Source of the DNA: Flammeovirgaceae bacterium | Lineage (GTDB): Bacteria; Bacteroidota; Bacteroidia; Cytophagales; Cyclobacteriaceae | DNA: 10,588 nt | Direction: 5' to 3' | NCBI GenBank assembly: GCA_947457025.1 | Contig: CANGUI010000041.1 | Location: 1-10,588 of the forward strand | Shown here: positions 1 through 8,097 of the stretch, one piece after another | Layout: each line of letters starts with the position of its first letter | Numbering within the stretch: the stretch's first letter is position 1 | The notes under the pieces: model-generated | Databases searched by the model: none | What the model was told of the DNA's origin: nothing | Seen by the model: the letters and a program-made list of their open reading frames with translations, nothing else | Made by a program: the position numbers and the translations under genes

Positions 1-2
1 AT

Positions 3-428
3 ATTGAAACATATCTGGATACTCTGACGACGGCCGGCGCCGTTTTTCGAAATGGTACCATTGGTGGCGAAGTCCTTACCCGTTTCGATGTCATCTTTGA
101 TTTTCCCGGCGAAGCCATCTATTTCCGAAGAAACGGCAGCTATAAGGCGAGCTTCTTTTACAACCTGAGCGGCATTACGGTGAAAGCGGAGGGCACGCGC
201 TTACGGCGGTACGTGATTGCGGAAATCCGGGCCAACTCGGCTGGTGAACAGGCCGGGCTTCAGGTGGGAGATGCAGTTCTGAGTATCAACGGAGTTCGCA
301 CCACGGAGTTGAATCTGAGTACGTTGCAGACAAACCTGAACTCAAAGCCAGGCAAAAGAATCCGCATCGAAATTGAGCGCAACGCCGAAAGAATAAAAAA
401 GGAATTTCGCCTCAGCGATCAGATCTGA
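3..428 (+). CDS. C-terminal part of an aspartyl-protease-like protein with a PDZ domain (5' partial)
   Basis: The frame is open from base 3 with no start in context, so the gene begins left of the window and about 141 codons plus the stop are visible. The first third reads GGEVLTRFDVIFDFPGEAIY, followed by a Ser-Gly pair. This resembles the end of the retropepsin-like domain in Bacteroidota aspartyl proteases, where a conserved Gly and a final strand precede a PDZ domain. The rest is PDZ-like: an Ile-Arg-x-Asn-Ser-Ala-Gly-Glu-x-Ala-Gly-Leu segment, then VGDAVLSINGVR, then a basic final strand. The PDZ part is convincing; the protease assignment is an inference because the catalytic Asp motifs are outside the window. 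Such proteins are usually exported and may act on or bind peptides in the periplasm. Its last 10 bases overlap, tail to tail, the end of the receiver-domain gene on the minus strand. Confidence 0.75.
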   Translation: METYLDTLTTAGAVFRNGTIGGEVLTRFDVIFDFPGEAIYFRRNGSYKASFFYNLSGITVKAEGTRLRRYVIAEIRANSAGEQAGLQVGDAVLSINGVRTTELNLSTLQTNLNSKPGKRIRIEIERNAERIKKEFRLSDQI

Positions 429-919
429 TAGCCTGGTGTCGGCCGCAAAAGCCGCAGCAGATGCCCCTTGCGGTTGTGATAGGCTTCCGCTAGAAAAAGC
501 TGGGTCTTCCGGAACTTCAGCGAATTCGTCATGGCCCGTAGCAAGGCTTCACCAGTCAGATTCTGTTTGAGTACGAAATTCAGGGCCCCGGAGGCGATCG
601 TTTCGATATAGTTGGAGTTTTTTAACACCGTGATCGGCACCCAACGGGTGCGTTTGTCCTTCAACAGCCACTGTACTGCCGCCTTCAACTCTGCCCGCCC
701 CAGGTTGTCGTCTAACACGATATAGTCGGGGATAAAGTATTGAATGCGTTCCCGAAGCGATTTCAGGTCAAAGGCCGTCTCGGTCTCGATAGGATGGTTT
801 CGCAACAGCAGTTTGTTGGCAACGCCGCTGAGGTCGATGGGGTTATTCCCCACCACCAATACTCGAACAACAGGAATTTGTGCCTTGTCCATATTTGCTG
901 GTGATAGTTGGTTGATCAT
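419..919 (-). CDS. Stand-alone response-regulator receiver-domain protein, degenerate active site
   Basis: This is a 166-residue protein made almost entirely of one CheY-like receiver fold. Strand 1 reads VRVLVVGNNPID near residue 20, strand 3 reads PDYIVLDDNLG near residue 65, and strand 5 reads ALNFVLKQN near residue 113. The likely phospho-acceptor is D70 and the conserved Lys is K118. The usual acidic pair after strand 1, which binds Mg, is replaced by G24-N25, and the usual Thr/Ser after strand 4 is Lys (K100). Phosphorylation by the normal mechanism is therefore doubtful, and it may work as a phosphorylation-independent partner domain. There is no output domain; a roughly 25-residue basic helix ends the protein. 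I chose the ATG at 919 because AGGA lies 7 bases upstream. The frame stays open to an ATG at 1009, and an ATG at 892 is also possible. No histidine kinase is adjacent. Confidence 0.7.
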   Translation of the reverse strand: MINQLSPANMDKAQIPVVRVLVVGNNPIDLSGVANKLLLRNHPIETETAFDLKSLRERIQYFIPDYIVLDDNLGRAELKAAVQWLLKDKRTRWVPITVLKNSNYIETIASGALNFVLKQNLTGEALLRAMTNSLKFRKTQLFLAEAYHNRKGHLLRLLRPTPGYQI

Positions 920-1051
920 GTTGGAGTCCTGGGGGTAACCGTTGTGCCCTCTAAGGTAACGCTGGCCGGGCCGAAATCGGTTGTCTTGGGTATATATAAA
1001 GTTTACCATGATGGGGGTATATTTTTTAGTTTATTAGGGATAATTTGCTAT
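920..1051. promoter_or_regulatory. Divergent intergenic region between receiver gene and FAD oxidoreductase
   Basis: These 132 bases separate two divergent starts, so they should hold promoters for both. The right half (about 991-1050) is strikingly A+T-rich compared with the flanking genes, which fits a promoter. A TATATTTT at 1018-1025 matches 7 of 8 positions of the Bacteroidota -7 element TAnnTTTG on the plus strand, but I find no TTG at the expected 19-20 base distance. No exact promoter is claimed. An AGGGA 12 bases before the ATG at 1052 is at best a weak ribosome-binding site. Confidence 0.35.
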
Positions 1052-2167
1052 ATGATTAAGCGGGTGGTGATCGTGGGCGGAGGCCTTTCTGGGTTAGTAG
1101 CAGGGATTCATCTCGTCTTGCGCGGATGCCGTGTAACAGTACTGGAAAAGAAAGCATACCCGTTTCACCGGGTTTGCGGAGAATATGTTTCTAACGAAGT
1201 ACTACCGTATCTCGGTTCACTGGGCGTGGATCCCTTCGCCTGGGGGGCTCAGCGGATCTCCGATTTTGAGTTAACCTCGGTAAACGGAAAAAGTGCCCAC
1301 ATGCCGTTGGATCTGGGCGGGTTTGGCATCAGCCGCTACACGTTTGATCATGCCCTTGCGCATTATGCAGCAACTCTCGGAGTAGAAATCAGGGAAAACA
1401 GCGAGGTAGAGCGGCTTGCCTTCCGATCGGGGCGGTTTGAAATCCGCACAGATCGGCACGAGCTGGAGGCGCAGGTAGTGGTAGTTGCCCATGGCAAGCG
1501 ATCGAAGCTGGATTACCAGTTGACGCGCGCGTTTGTTACCCGCCGTTCACCCTATGTGGGCGTCAAGTACCACGTTCGCTATCCTCAACCCCTGGAACGC
1601 ATCTCGCTGCACAACTTTCGAGACGGCTACTGCGGCATCAGCGCAGTGGAGGGCGGAATTCAAAATCTGTGCTACCTGGTACACCGCGATGCGCTTCGCA
1701 AACAGGGTGACATTCCGCGGCTCGAACAGCATGTGCTGGCGCGCAATCCGTTCCTGTCCGACATCTTTCAAAACGCCGAGTTCGTATTCTCCCGTCCGGA
1801 AGTCATCAACGAAATCACCTTCGAGCGCAAAGAACCGGTATTAAATCACCTGCTGATGATTGGCGACGCAGCGGGTATGATCACCCCACTCTGTGGCAAC
1901 GGAATGGCGATGGGAATCCATGCGGCAAAGCTTGCCTGCGAAAGCATCCTGCAGTGGAATGGCGAGGAGGCCACCCGTGTGGCGATGGAGGCCCACTACC
2001 GTCATCAATGGAATCGGGCATTTGCGCTCCGGCTCTGGTCCGGCCGACAGATTCAACGCCTGTTTGGTGCCGAAACCCCATCGAACCTGGCAGTTGCGCT
2101 CGCCCGCAACGTTTCCCCGGTAGCCCGGTTTCTGATGTCCAAAACCCATGGTCAACCCTTTGTGTAA
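1052..2167 (+). CDS. NAD(P)/FAD-dependent oxidoreductase, geranylgeranyl-reductase or flavin-hydroxylase-like
   Basis: This 371-residue flavoprotein belongs to the family that contains aromatic hydroxylases and geranylgeranyl reductases. A Rossmann motif GGGLSG lies at residues 9-14 right after the start, E32 ends the second strand and would bind the FAD ribose, and the second FAD motif GDAAGMITPLCGNGM lies at 271-285. Between them are HRVCGEYVS (39-47) and a degenerate AHGKRS in place of the usual DG motif of hydroxylases. The frame is open upstream to 908, but the ATG at 1052 puts the FAD motif at the N-terminus, as the family requires. With the nearby type III PKS, UbiA enzyme and methyltransferase it probably tailors a lipid phenol. 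It could hydroxylate the ring, as SrsC does in Streptomyces, or reduce prenyl double bonds, as the CGE motif hints. It is a cytosolic or membrane-associated protein with no signal peptide. Confidence 0.82.
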   Translation: MIKRVVIVGGGLSGLVAGIHLVLRGCRVTVLEKKAYPFHRVCGEYVSNEVLPYLGSLGVDPFAWGAQRISDFELTSVNGKSAHMPLDLGGFGISRYTFDHALAHYAATLGVEIRENSEVERLAFRSGRFEIRTDRHELEAQVVVVAHGKRSKLDYQLTRAFVTRRSPYVGVKYHVRYPQPLERISLHNFRDGYCGISAVEGGIQNLCYLVHRDALRKQGDIPRLEQHVLARNPFLSDIFQNAEFVFSRPEVINEITFERKEPVLNHLLMIGDAAGMITPLCGNGMAMGIHAAKLACESILQWNGEEATRVAMEAHYRHQWNRAFALRLWSGRQIQRLFGAETPSNLAVALARNVSPVARFLMSKTHGQPFV

Positions 2168-2224
2168 ATTCCTGTTGTAGCCGGCCATCCGAATCATTAC
2201 CTTCCTCGCTCTAAACCAAAAACC

Positions 2225-3208
2225 ATGAACGCACGCCGAGATTTCCTGAAAACCCTGGGGTTAGCAACTGCCGGCTATTCGCTGGTGCCCCTGTTGTCCG
2301 CCTGTGGCGGCAAAACCACATCCGATGCCACCAACGATTCCACCACCATGATCACATCTACCGCGCCCGAGTTGTTCTTTAAGATCTCATTGGCCGAATG
2401 GTCGTTACACAAAATGCTATTCGACAAAAAGCTGGACAACCTGGATTTCCCCGCCAAAGCGAAAAACGATTTTGGAATCTCGGCCGTAGAATACGTGAAT
2501 CAGTTTTTTGCTGACAAGGCAAAAGACACTTCTTACCTCTCGGAGTTGAAAAAACGCTGCGATGACAACGGAGTAACCAGCGTGCTGATCATGATCGACC
2601 GCGAAGGTGAAATGGCCGACCTGGATGCAAAAAAGCGCAACACCGCAGTAGAAAACCACTACAAATGGGTGGAGGCCGCCAAGTTTCTCGGGTGCCACTC
2701 CATTCGGGTGAATTGTTTCGGTGTAGGCACAGAAGAGGAAGTGGCTAAGGCCGGTACCGACGGCTTGCGTAAACTCTCCGAGTTTGCTCAGCCCCTCGGC
2801 ATCAACGTTATTGTTGAGAATCATGGCGGATACTCCTCCAAGGGCACATGGTTAACGGGTGTGATTTCTGCGGTGGGTTTGCCCAACTGCGGCATTCTGC
2901 CCGACTTCGGCAATTTCTGCGTGCGCCGCGAAAAAGGCGATATGTGGGAGTCCCCCTGCGTGGAAGAGTATGATCGCTATAAAGGCGTAGAGGAAATGAT
3001 GCCTTTTGCCAAAGGCGTGAGCGCCAAGGCGTATGGTTTTGATGCCAACGGCAATTGCATTGAAACGGACTATGCACGGATGCTGCCCATCGTGAAGAAA
3101 GCGGGCTACACTGGCCACATTGGCATAGAATACGAAGGTTCGTTACCGGAAGAAGAGGGCATTCGCGCCACCAAAGCGCTGCTGGAGCGCGTGGGCATGA
3201 TCGCCTAA
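2225..3208 (+). CDS. Twin-arginine lipoprotein with sugar phosphate isomerase/epimerase TIM barrel
   Basis: The protein has 327 residues. The N-terminus carries RRDFLKTLG (residues 4-12), a hydrophobic stretch and a lipobox LLSAC with Cys at 27. It should be folded in the cytoplasm, exported by Tat and lipidated. The body is a xylose-isomerase-like TIM barrel (AP endonuclease family 2) with AVEYVN (88), IMIDREGE (122), VENHGG (197), LPDFGN (225) and IGIEYEG (299). E198, D227 and E302 are likely metal ligands. The segment that often contains a metal-binding His reads [10 protein letters not shown] (264-273), with Ser in its place, so the exact chemistry is uncertain. Members act on sugars or keto-sugars; the substrate here is unknown. 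It follows the oxidoreductase by 57 bases. A weak promoter candidate is TTG at 2175, 20 bases, then TACCTTCC at 2198. Its stop overlaps the ubiA stop by 4 bases. Confidence 0.82.
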   Translation: MNARRDFLKTLGLATAGYSLVPLLSACGGKTTSDATNDSTTMITSTAPELFFKISLAEWSLHKMLFDKKLDNLDFPAKAKNDFGISAVEYVNQFFADKAKDTSYLSELKKRCDDNGVTSVLIMIDREGEMADLDAKKRNTAVENHYKWVEAAKFLGCHSIRVNCFGVGTEEEVAKAGTDGLRKLSEFAQPLGINVIVENHGGYSSKGTWLTGVISAVGLPNCGILPDFGNFCVRREKGDMWESPCVEEYDRYKGVEEMMPFAKGVSAKAYGFDANGNCIETDYARMLPIVKKAGYTGHIGIEYEGSLPEEEGIRATKALLERVGMIA

Positions 3209-4140
3209 AAAATGTTGCCTACGTGGCTGGTCTCCAGCCAAAGCCAGATGAAAAATAGGTTGAGGCATGTGGCTGAAATAAAATTCAGCCACATCGTCCA
3301 CACATAATTTGCATTTCGCGGATCACGCCAAACCCGCACAAACCAGATCATAAAGAAAATCACAACGGGGGCAAGGCACGCCAGAAAGCGGCACGCTGTA
3401 TTTACCGAGAAGTAATGGATAAAATAGGCTGCGTAAAGTGCAGCCGACACGGCAAACACAGCTTGAACAAAAAGAAAAGTGCCGCGAATGCCGAGGCGAC
3501 TGCTGAGTGTGCGATCGCCTCTTTTTGCGTCTTCCTCGTGTTGGTACACCTGTGTCATCGGATAGCTGCCCAGGAGTAATACACTGCTGAGCGCCGCGGG
3601 CACCAGTACCTTGGCCTGCAGGATCTGTTCCCAGCCGAATTTATTGAGGCCCGCGTAACACATCAGGAACGTGAAGAGGCCCTGAAATATTCCAATCGTC
3701 AGCCATCCTGCAATCGGATATTTTTTCAATCGCACCGCCGGATGGCTGTATGCCTTCGATACAAGACCGTACACCAGCAGGAGTGAGGCGAACAGCCAGC
3801 TGATCTTCCAGGCCCCCAGTACGATTGCCACGGCATCGAACGTAAGAGACAGCCAGTATAAACCGGACGTAACAGGGGGCGGATTTTTCAATCCACCAAT
3901 ACTTTGCTCATCTTTATCGAAATAGCTGTTGTAGCCGTTACTGGCCGGGTAAAGAAAAGCATGAATAATCACGAATGTCCACAATAACGAAGAGGCTGTG
4001 AAGTTAGGGGAGATAGCCAGCGCGAAAAAAAAGACAGGCATCAAAAAGAAGGAGAACGGGATGCGCAGGTGTTGCCAGCTGGATCGCTTAAACATATACA
4101 ACAGGTTGTAAAAGAAACGAAAATACTCTTTTTTGGCCAC
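3205..4140 (-). CDS. UbiA-family prenyltransferase (membrane)
   Basis: This is a 311-residue very hydrophobic protein with about eight or nine membrane segments. Both Mg-prenyl-diphosphate motifs of the UbiA superfamily are present. The first is NSYFDKDE (71-78, loop after helix 2), and the second is [13 protein letters not shown] (199-211), with D204 and D209. It should transfer a prenyl chain from a prenyl diphosphate to an aromatic or other acceptor inside the membrane. The acceptor cannot be read from sequence, but the divergent type III PKS next door makes a polyketide-derived phenol an attractive guess. Other options are a menaquinone-type or heme-type acceptor. The start shown is a GTG at 4140, only 8 bases from the PKS ATG. 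An internal ATG at 4095 ([15 protein letters not shown]) keeps both motifs, leaves a 53-base spacer and is a serious alternative. Neither start has a clear ribosome-binding site. Confidence 0.85.
   Translation of the reverse strand: MAKKEYFRFFYNLLYMFKRSSWQHLRIPFSFFLMPVFFFALAISPNFTASSLLWTFVIIHAFLYPASNGYNSYFDKDEQSIGGLKNPPPVTSGLYWLSLTFDAVAIVLGAWKISWLFASLLLVYGLVSKAYSHPAVRLKKYPIAGWLTIGIFQGLFTFLMCYAGLNKFGWEQILQAKVLVPAALSSVLLLGSYPMTQVYQHEEDAKRGDRTLSSRLGIRGTFLFVQAVFAVSAALYAAYFIHYFSVNTACRFLACLAPVVIFFMIWFVRVWRDPRNANYVWTMWLNFISATCLNLFFIWLWLETSHVGNIF
4106..4135 (+). promoter_or_regulatory. Weak candidate promoter for the type III PKS gene
   Basis: TTG at 4106-4108 is followed after 19 bases by CTTTTTTG at 4128-4135. 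That matches the spacing and the TTTG half of the Bacteroidota element TTTG-N19-TAnnTTTG, but the TA is replaced by CT. Transcription would start a few bases before the ATG at 4149, giving a very short leader. The site lies inside the N-terminal codons of ubiA if the GTG at 4140 is used. It is in the spacer if ubiA starts at 4095. Confidence 0.25.
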
Positions 4141-4148
4141 ACGAAGAT

Positions 4149-5252
4149 ATGAGTTACATCACCGCCATCGGCACGGCTAATCCTCCACACGTACACAGGC
4201 AGGCTGACATTGCCAACTTTATGGTAAAAGCCATGGCGCTACCGGCGGCAGAGGCCCGTACGCTGCACGCCATTTTTCGCGCGAGCGGAATTGACACACG
4301 CCACTCGGTGATCCCCGACTACGGCAGCAGCGGGGAGCGCACGTTCTACCCGCCTGCCGACAACCTCGAGCCTTTTCCTTCCACTAAACAGCGCATGGAT
4401 TTATTCCGTACGCACGCGCCTGACCTGAGTGAACAGGCGGTGGAGGATGTCTGGCGCCAGCGCCCGGAGATTACGCCTGGTACCATCACCCATCTCGTGG
4501 TGGTGAGCTGCACCGGCATGTATGCCCCCGGCCTTGATATTGACCTCGTGAAACGTTTGGGCCTGCCCTCCCACGTCCAGCGACTATGCATCAACTTCAT
4601 GGGCTGCTATGCAGCCTTTAATGGGTTGAAAATCGCGGATCAGTACTGTCAGACGAATCCGCAGGCGCGGGTGCTGGTGGTGTGCACCGAGTTGTGCAGC
4701 ATTCATTTCCAGCGAGAACCCACGACCGACAACCTGTTGGCCAATGCGTTGTTTGCGGATGGCGCAGCTGCTGTATTGGTTGAAAACGACATCCGCCCGG
4801 GTGTCAACCTGGAGCCCGTTTCGTTCTATTGCGATCTGGCACCCGAAGGAGAACAAGATATGGCGTGGACAGTAGGTGACTGGGGTTTTGAAATGCGGCT
4901 TTCTGCTTATGTACCCGAGATTATCCGATCGGGTATTCATCACCTCACCGAACGGCTGCTCCGGCGCATCCGGTACACCCGCCGTGATGTTGACTTCTTT
5001 GCCATCCATCCCGGGGGACGGAAAATTCTGGAAGCCATCGAAGGTGAGCTGGGTCTGAGCAAAGAAGAGAATGCTACAGCCTACGGAGTACTGAAACAAT
5101 ATGGGAACATGTCATCGCCCACTGTTTTGTTTGTGCTGAGGGAAGTGATACAGGGGAGGGCCGTTGACGATGACCAGAAGACCGTGTTGAGTTTTGCGTT
5201 TGGCCCTGGCTTAACACTGGAAAGCATGTTGCTCAAAATTCATTTCCGGTAG
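4149..5252 (+). CDS. Type III polyketide synthase (chalcone/alkylresorcinol synthase family)
   Basis: This is a 367-residue homodimer-type thiolase-fold ketosynthase, the normal length for the family. The Cys-His-Asn triad is complete: C153 in NFMGCYAAFNGL, H287 in AIHPGGRKILEA, and N320 in YGNMSSPTVLF. The C-terminal FGPGLTLESMLL closes the active-site loop, as in chalcone and stilbene synthases. It condenses an acyl-CoA or acyl-ACP starter with malonyl units and cyclises the chain to a resorcinol, phloroglucinol or pyrone. Bacterial relatives near lipid-modifying enzymes usually take long acyl starters. No dedicated acyl carrier protein is in the window. The ATG at 4149 starts the typical SYITAIGTANPP, so the start is well supported. 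It diverges from ubiA and converges on the surface-protein gene with one base between the two stops. UbiA, the FAD oxidoreductase and the methyltransferase are plausible tailoring partners. Confidence 0.93.
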   Translation: MSYITAIGTANPPHVHRQADIANFMVKAMALPAAEARTLHAIFRASGIDTRHSVIPDYGSSGERTFYPPADNLEPFPSTKQRMDLFRTHAPDLSEQAVEDVWRQRPEITPGTITHLVVVSCTGMYAPGLDIDLVKRLGLPSHVQRLCINFMGCYAAFNGLKIADQYCQTNPQARVLVVCTELCSIHFQREPTTDNLLANALFADGAAAVLVENDIRPGVNLEPVSFYCDLAPEGEQDMAWTVGDWGFEMRLSAYVPEIIRSGIHHLTERLLRRIRYTRRDVDFFAIHPGGRKILEAIEGELGLSKEENATAYGVLKQYGNMSSPTVLFVLREVIQGRAVDDDQKTVLSFAFGPGLTLESMLLKIHFR

Positions 5253-5253
5253 T

Positions 5254-8091
5254 TCAGCGTACCACGTGCACCCATCCCTGAATGCGGCGCTCCCTTTCGG
5301 ACGCTCGCAGGACATCAAACTGCACCAGAGCCTGGTAGAAGTAAACGCCATCGCTTACTTCTTTGCCGTTTTGATCTCTGCCGTCCCACATAAGCGGGTT
5401 GGCAGTCCCGTCCGCGGAGGCAAAAGTATAAACCCGCTGTCCCCACCGATTGAAAACCAGTAATTCCACACGTTTCACAAAACGCGGACACCGGAAAATC
5501 ACCGGCGCAGACTCGCCGGAAACATCCACATCAAAGTCAGCAGAAAAGGTATCGTTCCAACCATCCTGATTTGGCGTGAATACATTCGGCAACTCATAAT
5601 AAGGGCAGTTGTCATTGCAAACCGAATCGCTCGCCGCACTCTGCTGCCCCGAAAAGTCGCGGGCAGCCACGCGGTAGCAACGGGCAAAGGAGGGCAGGCC
5701 GCGATCAACATAAGTGGTATCCGTCAGATCTACCGCCAGCGGCTGAAATGGCTGTGCGCTATTCGCTGTGGAATAAACCGTCACCGATCGGATGTCTTTG
5801 CGGCATCCGCGCAGCGATTGAAAATTCCAGGCGAGAGTGTTGCTGAAGCTTTGTTGATTGCAATTGTCTTGCTGCCAATACGCATCGCAGTCGGTAGCCT
5901 CGATTTTCAGCCGCGGTATACAGGGGGGGAGGTTGTTTTGGGGGTACGTATAAATGATCTGTGAAAAATTCTTTTGAATTTTAATAGCCGGATTTCCATA
6001 GGAGCCGCGGGTTTCTACACGGTAGGAATAGCGTTGATCATCCTGCAACGGGTCGCCCCGGTACTTGCCTTTATCCAGGTAGGTAAAGCCGTTTTCAAAA
6101 ACCTGTACGCTGTCGATCAACACCATCTCAGCAGGATTTGTTGTTTCCACGCCCCGATAGATCAGATGATAGGGCCGGCTGGCCACAACGTTGCTCCACG
6201 GCACGCTGTCGCGCCAGGCAAGTTCAATCTGCCGCAGTCCGGCGCGGTAGGATACGTTCACGGACGAAGCGGCAGCCGATGTGTCCACTGGAATCCAGCC
6301 ATCTTCAGTTCGCGGCTGCGAGTACACCACTACACGGTAGTTGAAGACACGCTGCAACGTGTTGACCCGCTCATCAACCCAGGTGGTGTCCAACACACGC
6401 GCCGCCCGTGTCAGGCTGCTGTCACTTGCATAACCCCTGGCGCGAAAAATCTCGTACTGATAGGGGGGCGGGAACTGCGACTTGTTGATGGCGAGCGGAC
6501 TGCGCCAGCTGACGCGGATGTGGCCGCGTACGGAATCGGTGCGCTCCACACTGACGTGCGTGATGACCGGCGCATCGGCTCCGATCGGATTCAGGCAGAT
6601 CTCGGCCGACACGAGGCTTGAGGTGCCGGCAGGAGGTTCAAAGTAGGCGGTCAGGCGATAGCAGTAAACGGCGCCGGCCACCAGCCCCCGGTTAAAATTC
6701 GTATCGGTAAAACTATTATTCGATAGATCGGCTTCCCCAACCAGAAAATAGCCTGCAAACCGCGGCACACCGGGTTGACAAATTCCTTCCGGCATAGGTG
6801 CGCTGCCCACCTTGCGCCAGATCTGAATCTTATCGGCCCCCTTGCAGGTGTAGGGAGCCCATACCAGTGTGGCAAACCGCTTCGCCGCATCCAGTTCTGT
6901 GCGCTGCCATACGGGTGCGGGGGCGACCACGCGGATGTTCCAGATCTTGAAATTCACAAGCCGCGGGCCGAGCGGCGGGTTATCGGTAATTTTAAATACA
7001 ACGGCATACGGTTGTTGCCGTACATGCAGACAGGACGTGGTCCAACGAAACTGAACGGTAGCCCGAGGTACCGATGAAGTAAAGGCCGGTACGGGAGGTG
7101 TGATACTCGCCGGACTAAGTTGAGCGGGGAGACTCAGGAGCTCGGAAAACACTTCGATTTTTACATCATGTCTGTCACCATCGATTCCAAACACCTGTTC
7201 ATTGATAACGGTGCCTGCCACCACGCACAAATCTGCAGGCGTAGCCAATTCGGGGCGCTGGTTTTTACACTCTTCCACAACAATTTGCATGTCGCGGGTC
7301 GTGGTGCTCAATTTGCGGTATGTTTCAGTAACCGGATCTTTGCGCCATTCCGTGATCTTGAAGGCGATGTTGTATTCACCTACCGAACCGGGCGCATCCC
7401 AGGTTACCAATCCATCTACAGCATTGATCTTGAAAACCGGCGGGCCCGTACCGGCTTCGTTTCCCTGGTTGGCATTTGCGTAAAAGCGCGCATTGTTGGG
7501 GGCTGTATAATTGGCAAAAGAGGTGGTGCTGGCAGCAGGCACCGAGAGCTCGTACGACAGGCTGTCGCCATCCGTATCATATGCACCTGAAGAGTGATAA
7601 AAAGCCGACCGGAAACAAGCCCGGTCGAGCGGAGGGACAGCCAGTACCGGAAACTGGTTACACCGGTTTTCCGGGCTGATGGTGAATTGAATGAATGTGA
7701 CATAGGGCACGTCTTCCGAGTTCGCAATATTGAGGATGCCCCGGCTGCGGTCGCGTTCGATATACGCGATGGTGTAGGTCCCGTTTCCGGGATAGGTGTG
7801 CTGCGTGGTGAAGGTCGCCACCGCAATTTGTGCGCCCAGATCGGGCCGTAACGTGGCGGTGGTCAGCGGGATCCGAACCGACGTGCCGTCACCGAAAAAC
7901 ACCTCGCTGTTGGTGCCAAAACGGGTAGTCGACTGCGTATTGAGGTAAGCAAGCACGGTAATCCTGAACTGGAAAGGGTTTGAACAGATCGGCTCCAGCC
8001 GGATGTCGGCCGACCGGATGTGTGTACTCCACGCGGCACCCATCGTCAACCAAAGGGCTGCAGCCAAACACGTTGTTCTCCGAACTCCCAC
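5254..8091 (-). CDS. Large secreted protein with gliding-motility-associated C-terminal (T9SS type B sorting) domain
   Basis: The protein has 945 residues. A signal peptide covers about residues 1-22, with basic RR, a Leu/Ala core and a small-residue end before THIRSADIRLEP. Residues about 25-270 hold beta-rich domains with FGDGT and DTDGDSLSYELS, as in PKD or cadherin-like folds. From about 390 to 800 there are several fibronectin-III-like units, recognisable by repeated Y-x-Y-R-V and TTYVD or FTDTN endings. The last 116 residues are the CHU_C/type B sorting domain: LPNVFTPNQDGWNDTF, then VFNRWGQRVY, MWDGRDQNG and DGVYFYQALV. It should be exported by Sec, then cross the outer membrane through the type IX system and stay at the surface or be released. 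No enzymatic domain is visible, so an adhesive or structural role is likely. The start is a GTG; an in-frame TAA at 8107-8109 rules out a longer protein. Confidence 0.9.
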   Translation of the reverse strand: MGVRRTTCLAAALWLTMGAAWSTHIRSADIRLEPICSNPFQFRITVLAYLNTQSTTRFGTNSEVFFGDGTSVRIPLTTATLRPDLGAQIAVATFTTQHTYPGNGTYTIAYIERDRSRGILNIANSEDVPYVTFIQFTISPENRCNQFPVLAVPPLDRACFRSAFYHSSGAYDTDGDSLSYELSVPAASTTSFANYTAPNNARFYANANQGNEAGTGPPVFKINAVDGLVTWDAPGSVGEYNIAFKITEWRKDPVTETYRKLSTTTRDMQIVVEECKNQRPELATPADLCVVAGTVINEQVFGIDGDRHDVKIEVFSELLSLPAQLSPASITPPVPAFTSSVPRATVQFRWTTSCLHVRQQPYAVVFKITDNPPLGPRLVNFKIWNIRVVAPAPVWQRTELDAAKRFATLVWAPYTCKGADKIQIWRKVGSAPMPEGICQPGVPRFAGYFLVGEADLSNNSFTDTNFNRGLVAGAVYCYRLTAYFEPPAGTSSLVSAEICLNPIGADAPVITHVSVERTDSVRGHIRVSWRSPLAINKSQFPPPYQYEIFRARGYASDSSLTRAARVLDTTWVDERVNTLQRVFNYRVVVYSQPRTEDGWIPVDTSAAASSVNVSYRAGLRQIELAWRDSVPWSNVVASRPYHLIYRGVETTNPAEMVLIDSVQVFENGFTYLDKGKYRGDPLQDDQRYSYRVETRGSYGNPAIKIQKNFSQIIYTYPQNNLPPCIPRLKIEATDCDAYWQQDNCNQQSFSNTLAWNFQSLRGCRKDIRSVTVYSTANSAQPFQPLAVDLTDTTYVDRGLPSFARCYRVAARDFSGQQSAASDSVCNDNCPYYELPNVFTPNQDGWNDTFSADFDVDVSGESAPVIFRCPRFVKRVELLVFNRWGQRVYTFASADGTANPLMWDGRDQNGKEVSDGVYFYQALVQFDVLRASERERRIQGWVHVVR

Positions 8092-8097
8092 GAACAG

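Noticed and set aside
981..1009. TTGTCT, 17 bases, TACCAT as a sigma-70 type promoter for the oxidoreductase
   Set aside because: Only four of six matches in each box, and this phylum uses a different promoter consensus.
908..1051. N-terminal extension of the FAD oxidoreductase from an ATG at 908
   Set aside because: It would place 48 unrelated residues before the FAD-binding motif and run through the divergent promoter region and the receiver gene's N-terminus.
2417..2824. Minus-strand open frame of 135 codons within the TIM-barrel gene
   Set aside because: It is a shadow of a well-supported plus-strand gene, with no start signal or family resemblance.
5974..6621. A 215-codon plus-strand open frame antisense to the surface-protein gene
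   Set aside because: The minus-strand frame carries clear domains and a sorting signal. The antisense frame has no recognisable motif, signal or ribosome-binding site and is an expected by-product of a long balanced-composition gene.
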